Assembly: GCF_002939385.1 (NCBI RefSeq)
Contig: NZ_MULI01000008.1
Coordinates: 62,001 to 126,000, forward strand
DNA length: 64,000 nucleotides
Direction: 5' to 3'
Source of the DNA: Streptomyces sp. MH60
Lineage (GTDB): Bacteria; Actinomycetota; Actinomycetes; Streptomycetales; Streptomycetaceae
Made by a program: the position numbers and the translations under genes. The notes under the pieces were generated by a model. The model made no database searches. It was given only the letters and a program-made list of their open reading frames with translations, and was not told the origin of the DNA. Shown here piece by piece: positions 1-6,610 of the stretch (positions are counted from its first letter, which is position 1; the number at the start of each line of letters is the position of its first letter).

Positions 1-1
1 C

Positions 2-259
2 TCCGCCATCTTCCTGTTCCTGCGCCAGTTCGCCTACCAGTACAGCGCGTCGATCCCGCTGACGTGGATGCCGGAGGTGTGGCCGGGGATGCTGCTGCAG
101 TTCCCCGCCTTCAACTTCCAGGCGTACGTGACGACGGTGACGCACTCCTTCAAGTTCGGCGAGAGCGGCTACTTCAACACCTCGGTCCAGGTGGCCGCTC
201 CGGCCCGGCTCACGGGCGGCAAGAAGCTCCTCGGCCTGCCGATGGCGGGAGGCAACTGA
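2..259 (+). CDS. C-terminal fragment of a baseplate/tail hub-like protein
   Basis: An open frame enters from the left edge and ends at a TGA at 257-259, leaving the last 85 residues of a larger protein. The visible part ends in a beta-rich stretch (around AYVTTVTHSFKFGESGYF, then a Val/Ala/Pro-rich end) of the kind seen at the C-termini of gpD/gp27-type baseplate hub proteins, in which repeated V-x-H-x-F strands close a barrel. Its position immediately before gp25-, gpJ- and gpI-type baseplate genes supports a hub role. The stop codon overlaps the start of the next gene (TGATG), so the two are translationally linked. The hub assignment is inference from context and strand pattern; the catalytic or barrel domains that would prove it lie outside the window. 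Confidence 0.6.
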   Translation, partial: SAIFLFLRQFAYQYSASIPLTWMPEVWPGMLLQFPAFNFQAYVTTVTHSFKFGESGYFNTSVQVAAPARLTGGKKLLGLPMAGGN

Positions 260-507
260 TGATGCCGATGCGCGGCCCCGGCAACGCGGCCTCCTACGGC
301 CTGGGCTGGACCATCAAGCAGGTCAAGGTGAAGGAGATCCTCCCCGAGAAGCGGATGGCCATCTGCATCGACACCGAGGGCCAGTACCTGGAGGCCACCA
401 CGGCCATCCACCGCACCGGCATCGAGCTGGAGGTCGGCCAGACCTGGGTCGTCGACCGGACCTACGGGGTCTGGTCCTTCGCCGCGAGGCTGGAGTTCGG
501 GGCATAA
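259..507 (+). CDS. small baseplate-region protein, 82 aa
   Basis: An 82-residue protein starting at the ATG that overlaps the preceding stop by one base; a second ATG follows at 262. The sequence is a compact series of predicted beta strands (KQVKVKEILPEKRMAICID, then YLEATTAI, then QTWVVDRTYGVWSFAARLEF), which looks like a small OB-fold or beta-barrel protein. No enzyme motif is visible. In contractile-tail loci a small beta-barrel protein commonly lies between the hub and gp25 (spike or adaptor). That is the likely role here, by position only. It is the last late gene before a reverse-strand insertion; the + strand late genes resume with gp25 at 2386. Confidence 0.7.
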   Translation: MMPMRGPGNAASYGLGWTIKQVKVKEILPEKRMAICIDTEGQYLEATTAIHRTGIELEVGQTWVVDRTYGVWSFAARLEFGA

Positions 508-524
508 GGAGGGGCGGCCGAATT

Positions 525-583
525 CTGTGACATGCATGTCACAGTTTCCGACCGCCCCAGATCTGTGACATGCATGTCACAGA
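525..583. repeat. Two identical 20-bp palindromes, candidate centromere (parS-like) sites
   Basis: The perfect palindrome CTGTGACATGCATGTCACAG occurs at 525-544 and again at 563-582, a 38-bp period. The second copy extends by one base pair on each side. They lie directly beyond the stop codon of the parB-like gene (590) at the downstream end of the parAB operon. Tandem perfect palindromes beside a ParA-type operon are the usual form of a partition centromere; an operator for a dimeric repressor, or a transcription terminator, is the alternative. No T-run follows either arm, which disfavours a simple terminator. I noticed no other copy in the window. Confidence 0.6.
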
Positions 584-589
584 ATCAGG

Positions 590-1477
590 TCAGCCTCCGA
601 GCAGCCCTTCGGCCTCGGCCACCCGCTTCTTCATCTCGTCCACGTACTCCTGCGCGGACTGCCGGTCGCCGACCTTCACCAGCTCCTTGAGCAGCCCCAA
701 GTCGATCTTTCCTGCGGCGCGGGCCTCCCTGAGGCGTTCCGAGACGGGGCGCGGCTGGCGTCCTTCAATCGCCTTTGGCTCCTGAGCAGCGAGAGCAGTA
801 GCGTCCATGAGGCGACGCAGGCTCTTCACGGCTCCCACGGTCACTGGCCCCTTGGCTGCCAACTCGACGTATTTCTCCCGCAGGAGGGCCGGGTCGTCCT
901 TGCCCAGGGTGTAGAGCTGCTCCACGACCAGCTGGGCCAGAGGAGACTCAACAAGGCCTTCGAGTGCCGAGTAGACGACGTGATGCCGAATCGCGCGGTA
1001 GTAGATGTGCCGCTCGAACCCGATGGACTTGGCGAACTTCTCGACGGACTTGTGACCGCCCGCCTTGTAGCTCCCCTTCTTCTGGACCTCGGAGAACCAG
1101 CGCCCCGTGATGATCCAGTAGTTGGCCTCCAGCCGGGCAAACCTGTCTCCGGCTGCCTCACCGACCTTGCGGATCTGACGTTCCGCATAGGCAAGGTGCT
1201 GAAGGTCACTGATGTCCTTCGGCGCCGGAACGTACGTGAAGGGGTCCTCCGGCTCGGGATCGTGCACGATACCTTCGATCGGCGCCGGAGCAGCCGGGTT
1301 GGGCACCTGGGGCTCCTCGGCCGTGGCACCTGTTCCGGCGGTTTCGGAAGGCGCCTCTTCTCCACGCCGGGCGACCGGCTTTCCTGCGGCTCTGCGGGCG
1401 GCTGCGGCCTGGGCTCCCCGGCCGCCGAACTTGGCTGCGGCGGGACTCTTCCCGCCGCTCTTGGCTGCGGTACTCAC
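590..1477 (-). CDS. ParB-like DNA-binding/partner protein of the partition operon
   Basis: A 295-residue protein starting at GTG (1477) that overlaps the parA stop by four bases (GTGA). The first 75 residues are Ala/Lys/Gly/Pro-rich and probably disordered. The middle (about 90-210) is helical with a HTH-like stretch around KSVEKFAKSIGFERHIYYRAI; the C-terminal third is charged and helical and ends in a coiled-coil-like segment. No canonical ParB box or HTH of the Spo0J/KorB type was recognised, so this is called a ParB analogue from position (second gene of a parA operon, beside tandem palindromes). ParB-like partners bind the centromere and stimulate the ATPase. An alternative is a RepA- or KfrA-like accessory DNA-binding protein. 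Confidence 0.6.
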   Translation of the reverse strand: MSTAAKSGGKSPAAAKFGGRGAQAAAARRAAGKPVARRGEEAPSETAGTGATAEEPQVPNPAAPAPIEGIVHDPEPEDPFTYVPAPKDISDLQHLAYAERQIRKVGEAAGDRFARLEANYWIITGRWFSEVQKKGSYKAGGHKSVEKFAKSIGFERHIYYRAIRHHVVYSALEGLVESPLAQLVVEQLYTLGKDDPALLREKYVELAAKGPVTVGAVKSLRRLMDATALAAQEPKAIEGRQPRPVSERLREARAAGKIDLGLLKELVKVGDRQSAQEYVDEMKKRVAEAEGLLGG

Positions 1478-2268
1478 GCGACCTCGTCCTCCTCTTCGAT
1501 GATGCCCTTCATGGCGTGACGGACCAGAAGTCCCCACTCCTCCAGATCGCCCCTCTTCGGCATAACGTTCCAGGACCGACCGTGGTGGGGGGCCTTGCTG
1601 ATGTCGAAGTAGGGGTCGAGGAAGGGCGGAGGCACGAAGTCCTCGTCCTCGTCACTGAGGTCCTCCGCCATCGCCTCACGCTCCTCCTCGGCGAGGGTGG
1701 AGGTGAAATCACACCTCGTGAAGAAGTTGTAGACCGAGAGGCCCTCCTGGTTGAGGATCGCCGCGCTGGCGGCCGTCTGCAGGGTCGCCTGAATGCGGTC
1801 GGTCTCCCACCCAGACGGCGCGCTGGGCATGAGCAGCAGGCGTGCCTGCGCGCACAGGTCGATGAAGGTCTCCTTGTCGCCTCCTCCGAGGTCGACAATG
1901 ACCACGTCGTGCTTCTCCCGGAGCGGCCGGAGTCGCTTCTTCAGGGAGATGGCATCCGGCCCCGTGGAAGGGTGCACCACCAGCTTGAACGGGATCTTGT
2001 CGCCCATCCTCTTGTGCATGGCGTACCAGCGGGCGATGGACTGCGAGTTGTCGTCGGTGTCGACCACGACCACGTCGAGGCCCAGCACCAGGGAGAAGTA
2101 GAGGGCGAGGTAGAGCACAGTGGTGCTCTTGCCAGTGCCGCCCTTCAAGATTCCGACGCCGATGACGAAGCCTCGGCGGGTCTTCACCCACTTCACGATG
2201 GCCTGGATGGGGGCGATGAGTCGGCGCAGTTCCTTCTCACTGTCCGGCTTGTGTCTCCAGTTGGACAT
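1474..2268 (-). CDS. parA: ParA-type partition ATPase
   Basis: A 264-residue P-loop ATPase. Residues 42-48 form a deviant Walker A box (KGGTGKS, with the early Lys diagnostic of ParA/MinD proteins), followed by LDVVVVDTDDNSQS (Walker A' Asp) and DVVIVDLGGG (Walker B region). The length is normal for small type Ib or MinD-like ParA proteins. It starts at the ATG at 2268 behind TAGGAG; longer in-frame extension upstream lacks a ribosome site. It would position low-copy DNA on the nucleoid by ATP-dependent cycling with the downstream partner. The operon runs opposite to the flanking baseplate genes and sits inside the tail operon, so it looks like an inserted module that allows plasmid maintenance. 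Confidence 0.92.
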   Translation of the reverse strand: MSNWRHKPDSEKELRRLIAPIQAIVKWVKTRRGFVIGVGILKGGTGKSTTVLYLALYFSLVLGLDVVVVDTDDNSQSIARWYAMHKRMGDKIPFKLVVHPSTGPDAISLKKRLRPLREKHDVVIVDLGGGDKETFIDLCAQARLLLMPSAPSGWETDRIQATLQTAASAAILNQEGLSVYNFFTRCDFTSTLAEEEREAMAEDLSDEDEDFVPPPFLDPYFDISKAPHHGRSWNVMPKRGDLEEWGLLVRHAMKGIIEEEDEVA

Positions 2269-2385
2269 GTTTTCAACTCCTAGGCGGGATGACGCCCCAC
2301 ATCTTGCCGTACGGCACTGCGTCCGTGGGCCAGGAGGCCGTGTTTCGGGCCGGATCGGCGCCAGAAAGGGGTGAGGAGGTGGCCC

Positions 2386-2814
2386 ATGAAGACGCTGGCG
2401 CTCGTTGGCGGAGACCTGGCCCTCGGTGAGGGCGGCTACCGGACGGTCACGGGTGCGCCCCGGATCCGGCAGGACCTGGGCCTGGCGCTTGCCGAGCCGT
2501 TCGGGCACGACCCGTACCACCCGGAGTTCGGCTCGGTGCTGGCCTCGCACATCGGTGAGCCGCTGACGGCCGAGCTGGAGCTGCTCGTGCGGTCGGAGAT
2601 CGTGCGGGTCATCCAGCAGTACGTGGACGCGCAGCAGGCGCAGATCGCGGCCGACGCGCTGTCCCGGTCACGGTCCCGGTTCAGCTACCAGGACGTGGTC
2701 AAGGAGGTCACGTCGATCAACACGGAGCTGCAGTACGACACGCTCAAGGTGACGATCGCGCTCAAGACCCAGTCCGGTGCGACGGTCAAGGTGCTTCGGA
2801 CGGTCACGACGTAG
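2386..2814 (+). CDS. gp25/gpW-family baseplate wedge protein
   Basis: A 142-residue protein beginning at ATG 2386, chosen because GGAGG at 2375-2379 is correctly spaced; an upstream GTG at 2371 overlaps that site. The sequence carries the family pattern: an N-terminal glycine-rich turn, IRQDLGLAL, then PFGHDPYHPEFGSVL, typical of T4 gp25-like wedge proteins of contractile tails and tailocins, followed by helical segments and a final beta strand. Gp25-like proteins polymerise at the wedge and help trigger sheath assembly, so its presence indicates a contractile tail. It is followed after a reverse-strand insertion by gpJ and gpI-like genes, the usual order. The 3' end overlaps the convergent gene at 2804 by 11 bp. 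Confidence 0.88.
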   Translation: MKTLALVGGDLALGEGGYRTVTGAPRIRQDLGLALAEPFGHDPYHPEFGSVLASHIGEPLTAELELLVRSEIVRVIQQYVDAQQAQIAADALSRSRSRFSYQDVVKEVTSINTELQYDTLKVTIALKTQSGATVKVLRTVTT

Positions 2815-3205
2815 CCATGTCTCGCGCGAACCGCTCCAGCTCCTGCTCGGTGATCGGTTCGGGCCGGGGGCGGGCGATCACGTTCAGGGAGCCTGCCTGT
2901 TCCCCGCCGAGGATGTAGCCGTAGGCGACGAGGGCTGTGTCACGGGTCTCGTAGTGGCCGGGCAGGTACCCGTACCAGTCGCACGCCATGGTGAAGCTGT
3001 CGATCATGTCGCGGACACGGAGCTGGCCAAGGCGCGAAGAGGAAGCCGGGGAGTCCTCGTCGTCGCGCAGGTCTGGGCGCAGGAGGTCCTCCAGGTCGGC
3101 GACAGTGAGGGCCTCGCCGACGTAGGCGTCCAACGTGGCGCCTCCGCCTCCGAGACGGATACCGTGAGCGACCTTCTCGGCGTCGAAGTCTGCGTAGTCG
3201 GGCAT
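2804..3205 (-). CDS. hypothetical protein, 133 aa
   Basis: A 133-residue acidic protein starting at ATG 3205 behind AAGGAG. It is soluble, helical and rich in Asp/Glu/Arg (PDYADFDAEKVAHGIRLG at the start; a charged DLRDDEDS linker; DMIDSFTMACDWYGYLPGHY in the middle). I recognise no family. It lies on the reverse strand inside the + strand tail operon and overlaps the gp25 stop tail-to-tail by 11 bp, so it is probably a small accessory gene brought in with the parAB block. Codon use is similar to its neighbours. Confidence 0.62.
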   Translation of the reverse strand: MPDYADFDAEKVAHGIRLGGGGATLDAYVGEALTVADLEDLLRPDLRDDEDSPASSSRLGQLRVRDMIDSFTMACDWYGYLPGHYETRDTALVAYGYILGGEQAGSLNVIARPRPEPITEQELERFARDMATS

Positions 3206-3225
3206 GCTGCTGCTCCTTGTGAGGG

Positions 3226-3299
3226 GGGTCGGCGGGGACTCGAACCCCAGCTTGGTTTGATGCCATCGCCCGTATCTCCAGACCCCACGGTGGCGACCC
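3226..3299 (-). tRNA. tRNA-like element, probably degenerate
   Basis: Read on the reverse strand, 74 bases show a convincing T-arm (TGGGG, loop TTCGAGT, CCCCG). They also show acceptor strands GGGTCGC/CCGACCC pairing at six of seven positions and a four-pair D-stem (CCGT/ACGG). The anticodon region does not fold: no loop with U33 and a five-pair stem could be found, the D-loop is long (13 nt) and the variable region too short. It therefore looks like a tRNA remnant or a tRNA-end-derived sequence of the kind used by integrating elements, not a working tRNA. No CCA is encoded. It sits between a reverse-strand gene and baseplate gpJ. Confidence 0.35.
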
Positions 3300-3361
3300 G
3301 CAGGCGACCCATGAGCAACGTACGCGGCATCGGCCGCGTGGTCACGGAATTGCTGTGAGGA

Positions 3362-3400
3362 GCCTCCCGCTCGTCCTCAAGGGGTGACGAGAGGGAGGGC
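3362..3400 (+). promoter_or_regulatory. SD-sequestering hairpin before gpJ
   Basis: CCTCCC (363-368) pairs with GGGAGG (393-398), which is the ribosome binding site of gpJ. A one-by-one G/A mismatch follows, then CTCGTC (370-375) pairs with GACGAG (386-391), leaving a loop of CTCAAGGGGT. The start codon lies ten bases beyond. The same plan (SD in the 3' lower stem, mismatch to A, variable upper stem, CAAG in the loop) recurs before the tail-fibre gene at 11632 and the terminase at 49635. Likely a translational control element of late genes. Confidence 0.6.
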
Positions 3401-3407
3401 GCCGCGC

Positions 3408-5258
3408 ATGGGTGTTTCACGGGAGGACATCGTCACGCAGATGCGTGACGCGCTGCTGGTCTCCGACCCGGAGCTGGACACGTCCATCGGCACTCCGGCC
3501 CGGAAGATCCTGGACGCGGTCGCGGCCAGCCTGGCGGACGCCTACGTCGAGAACCACCTGCTGTCGTACGCCTACGACATCGACAGCAAGGTGGACCAGG
3601 ACTTGGACTCGTTCTGCCAGCTGTTCGGCATCGCCCGGATCCCGGCCCGGCGCGCGGTCGGCACGGTCACGTTCTCCCGGACCGGCGACCTGACCGCCAC
3701 GGTGTTCATCCCCGTGGGCACGGAGATCTCGTCGGCGGCGGACTCGGCGATCGTGGTCACCACGGTCACCGGCGGCACGCTCATGCCTGGGGTCACGTCG
3801 GTCACGGTGCCGGTCCAGGCGGTCACGGCCGGGCCGGAGGGCAACCTGGGGGCGGGGACGGCGACCCTGATCACGTCGCCGATCCAGGGGGTCAACTCGG
3901 TGGTCAACACGGCCGCCTTCACCGGGGGCACCTCGCGGGAGACCGACTCGGAGCTGCGGACCCGCTGGAAGTCCACGGTCTTCCGGTCGCTGGCCGGGAC
4001 CGAGCAGATGTACCGGGGCGTGGCCCTGGATGACACGGACTGCTACGCGGTGTCCGTGGTCGGCTCCTCCCGGACGCGGTCGGAGATCCTCCAGGTCCCG
4101 GTCAGCGGGGACGTGGTCTGCGAGATCGAGGACGCCCGGTACGTCTACTCGTCGCCGGTGCAGGTGACGAAGGCCGACGGCATCCCGCTGCTGAAGGACT
4201 ACGACTACGAGTGGATCCCGGCGAACCCGCCGCAGATCCGTGGGCTGTCGTCCACGTTCCCGGCGGCCGGTGAGCTGCTGACCGTGGACTACCAGTACCT
4301 GCCGGTGGTGAGCCGGAACGATCCGGACCAGAACATCACCAACCGGATCGACCTCTTCACCGGCGGCATCCGCGCGCAGGGGGCGCAGGCCAGCCTGGTC
4401 TTCCAGACCGAGAAGAAGTTCCAGACGGTGTCGACGCTGGACCTGTTCACCGGGGACTGGCTGCGCGCGGACCAGACGCGGCCGACGGCGGCCAACATCT
4501 TCGTGCCGCTGCCGTTCGGACCGATCCTGACGGTGCCGTCCACGCTGGTGGTCGGGGCGACGACGTACGGGCTGGCCACGAAGGCGAACCCGCTCGGGAC
4601 GATCGCGAACGGGGTGACGTACGCCTACCAGGTCGTGCACGAGGACACGGTGGAGGGCTGGACGCCGACGAGCCGGTTCGGTCTGGAGTGGCACCGTACC
4701 TACCTGCCCGCCGACGGCACGCCGCTGGCGGTGGGCAACGCGGGCGACTACACGTACAACGAGGTGCCCGCCTCGGTCCAGGACGCGGTCAACCGGTGGC
4801 GGCTGGTCGGGATCGACGCGAAGGTCCACCAGGCGAAGCAGCGGTGGCTCAGGTTCTCGCTCGGCGTGATGTACGCGGCGTCCTCCACGGGGGCGGTTGA
4901 CTCGGTCCAGGACTCGATCAGGACGGCCTTGAGTGACTACCTGAACCGGATGGACTTCAACTCCAGCATCCAGATCTCCGACGTCCTCGCGGTCATCCAC
5001 CAGGTGCCCGGGGTGGACAACGTCCGGCTGCTCCACGGCGGCGACGTGACCGGGTACAACCCGGCCAACCCGAACGCCTCGGTCGTCGGGATCCAGGAGA
5101 TCGTGCCGAACTCCTCCCCGGACTCGGCCGCGCTCAAGTCTCACGTCGAGGCGTCGACCGGCCGGGCCAAGGACGTCTACTTCCGCGACGACGAGCTGCC
5201 GGTCCTGGGCGGTATCGCCTTCAAGACCCTGGCCCGCAACAGCTTCGGAGTCCTGTGA
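3408..5258 (+). CDS. Baseplate J-like protein
   Basis: A 616-residue protein starting at ATG 3408 behind GGGAGG (a GTG at 3384 is upstream of the site and rejected). The first 200 residues match the gpJ plan: helical start (SREDIVTQMRDALLV), then GTPARKILDAVAASLAD, beta-rich middle with PVGTEISSAAD and AVTAGPEGNLGAGTATLI, then GGTSRETDSELRTRWK, the most typical gpJ signature. The C-terminal part has DSIRTALSDYLNRMDFNSSIQISDVLAVIHQVPGVDNVRL, also characteristic. About 300 additional residues inserted between these parts make it longer than P2 gpJ (about 300 aa). GpJ links baseplate wedges to tail fibres. Its stop codon overlaps the next start. Confidence 0.9.
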   Translation: MGVSREDIVTQMRDALLVSDPELDTSIGTPARKILDAVAASLADAYVENHLLSYAYDIDSKVDQDLDSFCQLFGIARIPARRAVGTVTFSRTGDLTATVFIPVGTEISSAADSAIVVTTVTGGTLMPGVTSVTVPVQAVTAGPEGNLGAGTATLITSPIQGVNSVVNTAAFTGGTSRETDSELRTRWKSTVFRSLAGTEQMYRGVALDDTDCYAVSVVGSSRTRSEILQVPVSGDVVCEIEDARYVYSSPVQVTKADGIPLLKDYDYEWIPANPPQIRGLSSTFPAAGELLTVDYQYLPVVSRNDPDQNITNRIDLFTGGIRAQGAQASLVFQTEKKFQTVSTLDLFTGDWLRADQTRPTAANIFVPLPFGPILTVPSTLVVGATTYGLATKANPLGTIANGVTYAYQVVHEDTVEGWTPTSRFGLEWHRTYLPADGTPLAVGNAGDYTYNEVPASVQDAVNRWRLVGIDAKVHQAKQRWLRFSLGVMYAASSTGAVDSVQDSIRTALSDYLNRMDFNSSIQISDVLAVIHQVPGVDNVRLLHGGDVTGYNPANPNASVVGIQEIVPNSSPDSAALKSHVEASTGRAKDVYFRDDELPVLGGIAFKTLARNSFGVL

Positions 5259-6595
5259 TGGCGACCGACGACCAGCTCCACCAGGGGCAGGGGAACTACG
5301 GCAGGGACGTGATCCCGGGCGGCCTGATCCCGCTCCAGGCCGACATCACCGTGCCGCAGTCCACGGCGCTGGCCAGCGGCACGGGCATGCTGGTGGCGGA
5401 CCTGGCCGTGTCCGAGCAGCTGCGGCACTTCCCGGAGGAGATCTACGACCTCCGGCCCACCTCGCACCTGGTGCGGCTGATGCAGGCCCTGCTCGGCGAC
5501 TCCGGTGTCGGGCAGCTCCGCAAGAGGCTTCTGATCGCGCAGCTGGAGAGCCTGTCGTCGTCCGGGGCCAGATTCTTTGATCTCGACCGGTTCTACGGTG
5601 CGCTGTTCGGTGCCACCAGGACCGGTGCTGAGCAGCTGCCGATCAACCCGATGGAGACGTCGACCGCCACGGCGGCGGAGTGGGACTCGATCGAGGCGGC
5701 CGACGCGAGCTTCCGGGACCGGATGACGGCGCTCGCGCACTCGATCGCCATGGGCGGGACGCTGCCGGGCCTGCAGGCGGCGGCCGAGGCCGTCACCGGT
5801 GTCGAGGCGGACATCTACGAGTCCTGGGCGCTGCTGGACGCTGCCGGGGACCCGGACGAGGCCGGGCACACCTGGGAGTGGATGGAGGGCGGCACCTGGG
5901 GCGAGTACGACGGCCAGATCTGGGGGACGCTGGAGGGCACGCCGTTCTACGGCCGGTCCGGTGTCCTGACCCGGTCGGAGGTCCTGGTCCGGGTCAACCG
6001 TGACTACGCGGCCACCCCGGCCGGACGGGCGCAGCGAGCGAGTGACGAGTCGGCCCTGGTGCGGGTCCTTGAGCGGGTCAAGCCCGCTCATGTCCTGCTC
6101 ACGGTCGACACTGACGGGGCTTCGGCGCTGGCGGCGCGGGGGATCGCCGGGGTGCGGGCCGACAGCGAGAACTGGGAGATCGTCACCCAGGTCACGCCCG
6201 GTCAAGTCCCCTTGGGCACGAACCCCTACCCGCTGTCGGCGGTGCAGGAGCAGGAGGGGGTTGACCCGGCCTCCGCGCGGGCGCTGCCGCGTCCGCCGCT
6301 GACGACGCGGCTGGGTGACGAGTGGTCGTACGGCTCGCAGATGCCAACCTGCCGTTCGTACGCGGTCAACCCTGATGACCCGACGAACTTCACCGAACCT
6401 GGAGCGGTCCCGGACCTCGGTCTTGACTCGCTTGACCAGACGGTGGTCTGGCGTGACGGGACGTCGACCGTCTACCGGGCGTCGCTGGGGGCCCTTGACC
6501 CGCTGCTGAGCCAGGCCGCGCGGGCGGGTGCCGACGGGGTGCTCGTCGCCAACGCCTACAGCGGCGACCGCCGCACTGTCCTTCCCACCGAGTAA
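5258..6595 (+). CDS. Tail protein I-like baseplate/fibre-attachment protein
   Basis: A 445-residue protein. The ATG at 5258 overlaps the gpJ stop (TGATG) and is better spaced from GGAG at 5247 than the GTG at 5255. The N-terminal 180 residues are helical and contain RHFPEEIYDLRPTSHLVRLMQALLG and RFFDLDRFYGALFGATRTG, the pattern of phage tail protein I / putative tail assembly proteins that follow gpJ and hold fibres to the baseplate. The section WEWMEGGTWGEYDGQIWGTLEG is Trp/Gly-rich. The C-terminal part has no recognised domain. Gene order (gp25, J, this) is the strongest support. Confidence 0.75.
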   Translation: MATDDQLHQGQGNYGRDVIPGGLIPLQADITVPQSTALASGTGMLVADLAVSEQLRHFPEEIYDLRPTSHLVRLMQALLGDSGVGQLRKRLLIAQLESLSSSGARFFDLDRFYGALFGATRTGAEQLPINPMETSTATAAEWDSIEAADASFRDRMTALAHSIAMGGTLPGLQAAAEAVTGVEADIYESWALLDAAGDPDEAGHTWEWMEGGTWGEYDGQIWGTLEGTPFYGRSGVLTRSEVLVRVNRDYAATPAGRAQRASDESALVRVLERVKPAHVLLTVDTDGASALAARGIAGVRADSENWEIVTQVTPGQVPLGTNPYPLSAVQEQEGVDPASARALPRPPLTTRLGDEWSYGSQMPTCRSYAVNPDDPTNFTEPGAVPDLGLDSLDQTVVWRDGTSTVYRASLGALDPLLSQAARAGADGVLVANAYSGDRRTVLPTE

Positions 6596-6610
6596 GCCGT
6601 AGGGGATCTC

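Noticed and set aside
2371..2385. GTG 2371 as gp25 start
   Set aside because: It lies upstream of and overlaps the GAGGAGG site that serves ATG 2386.
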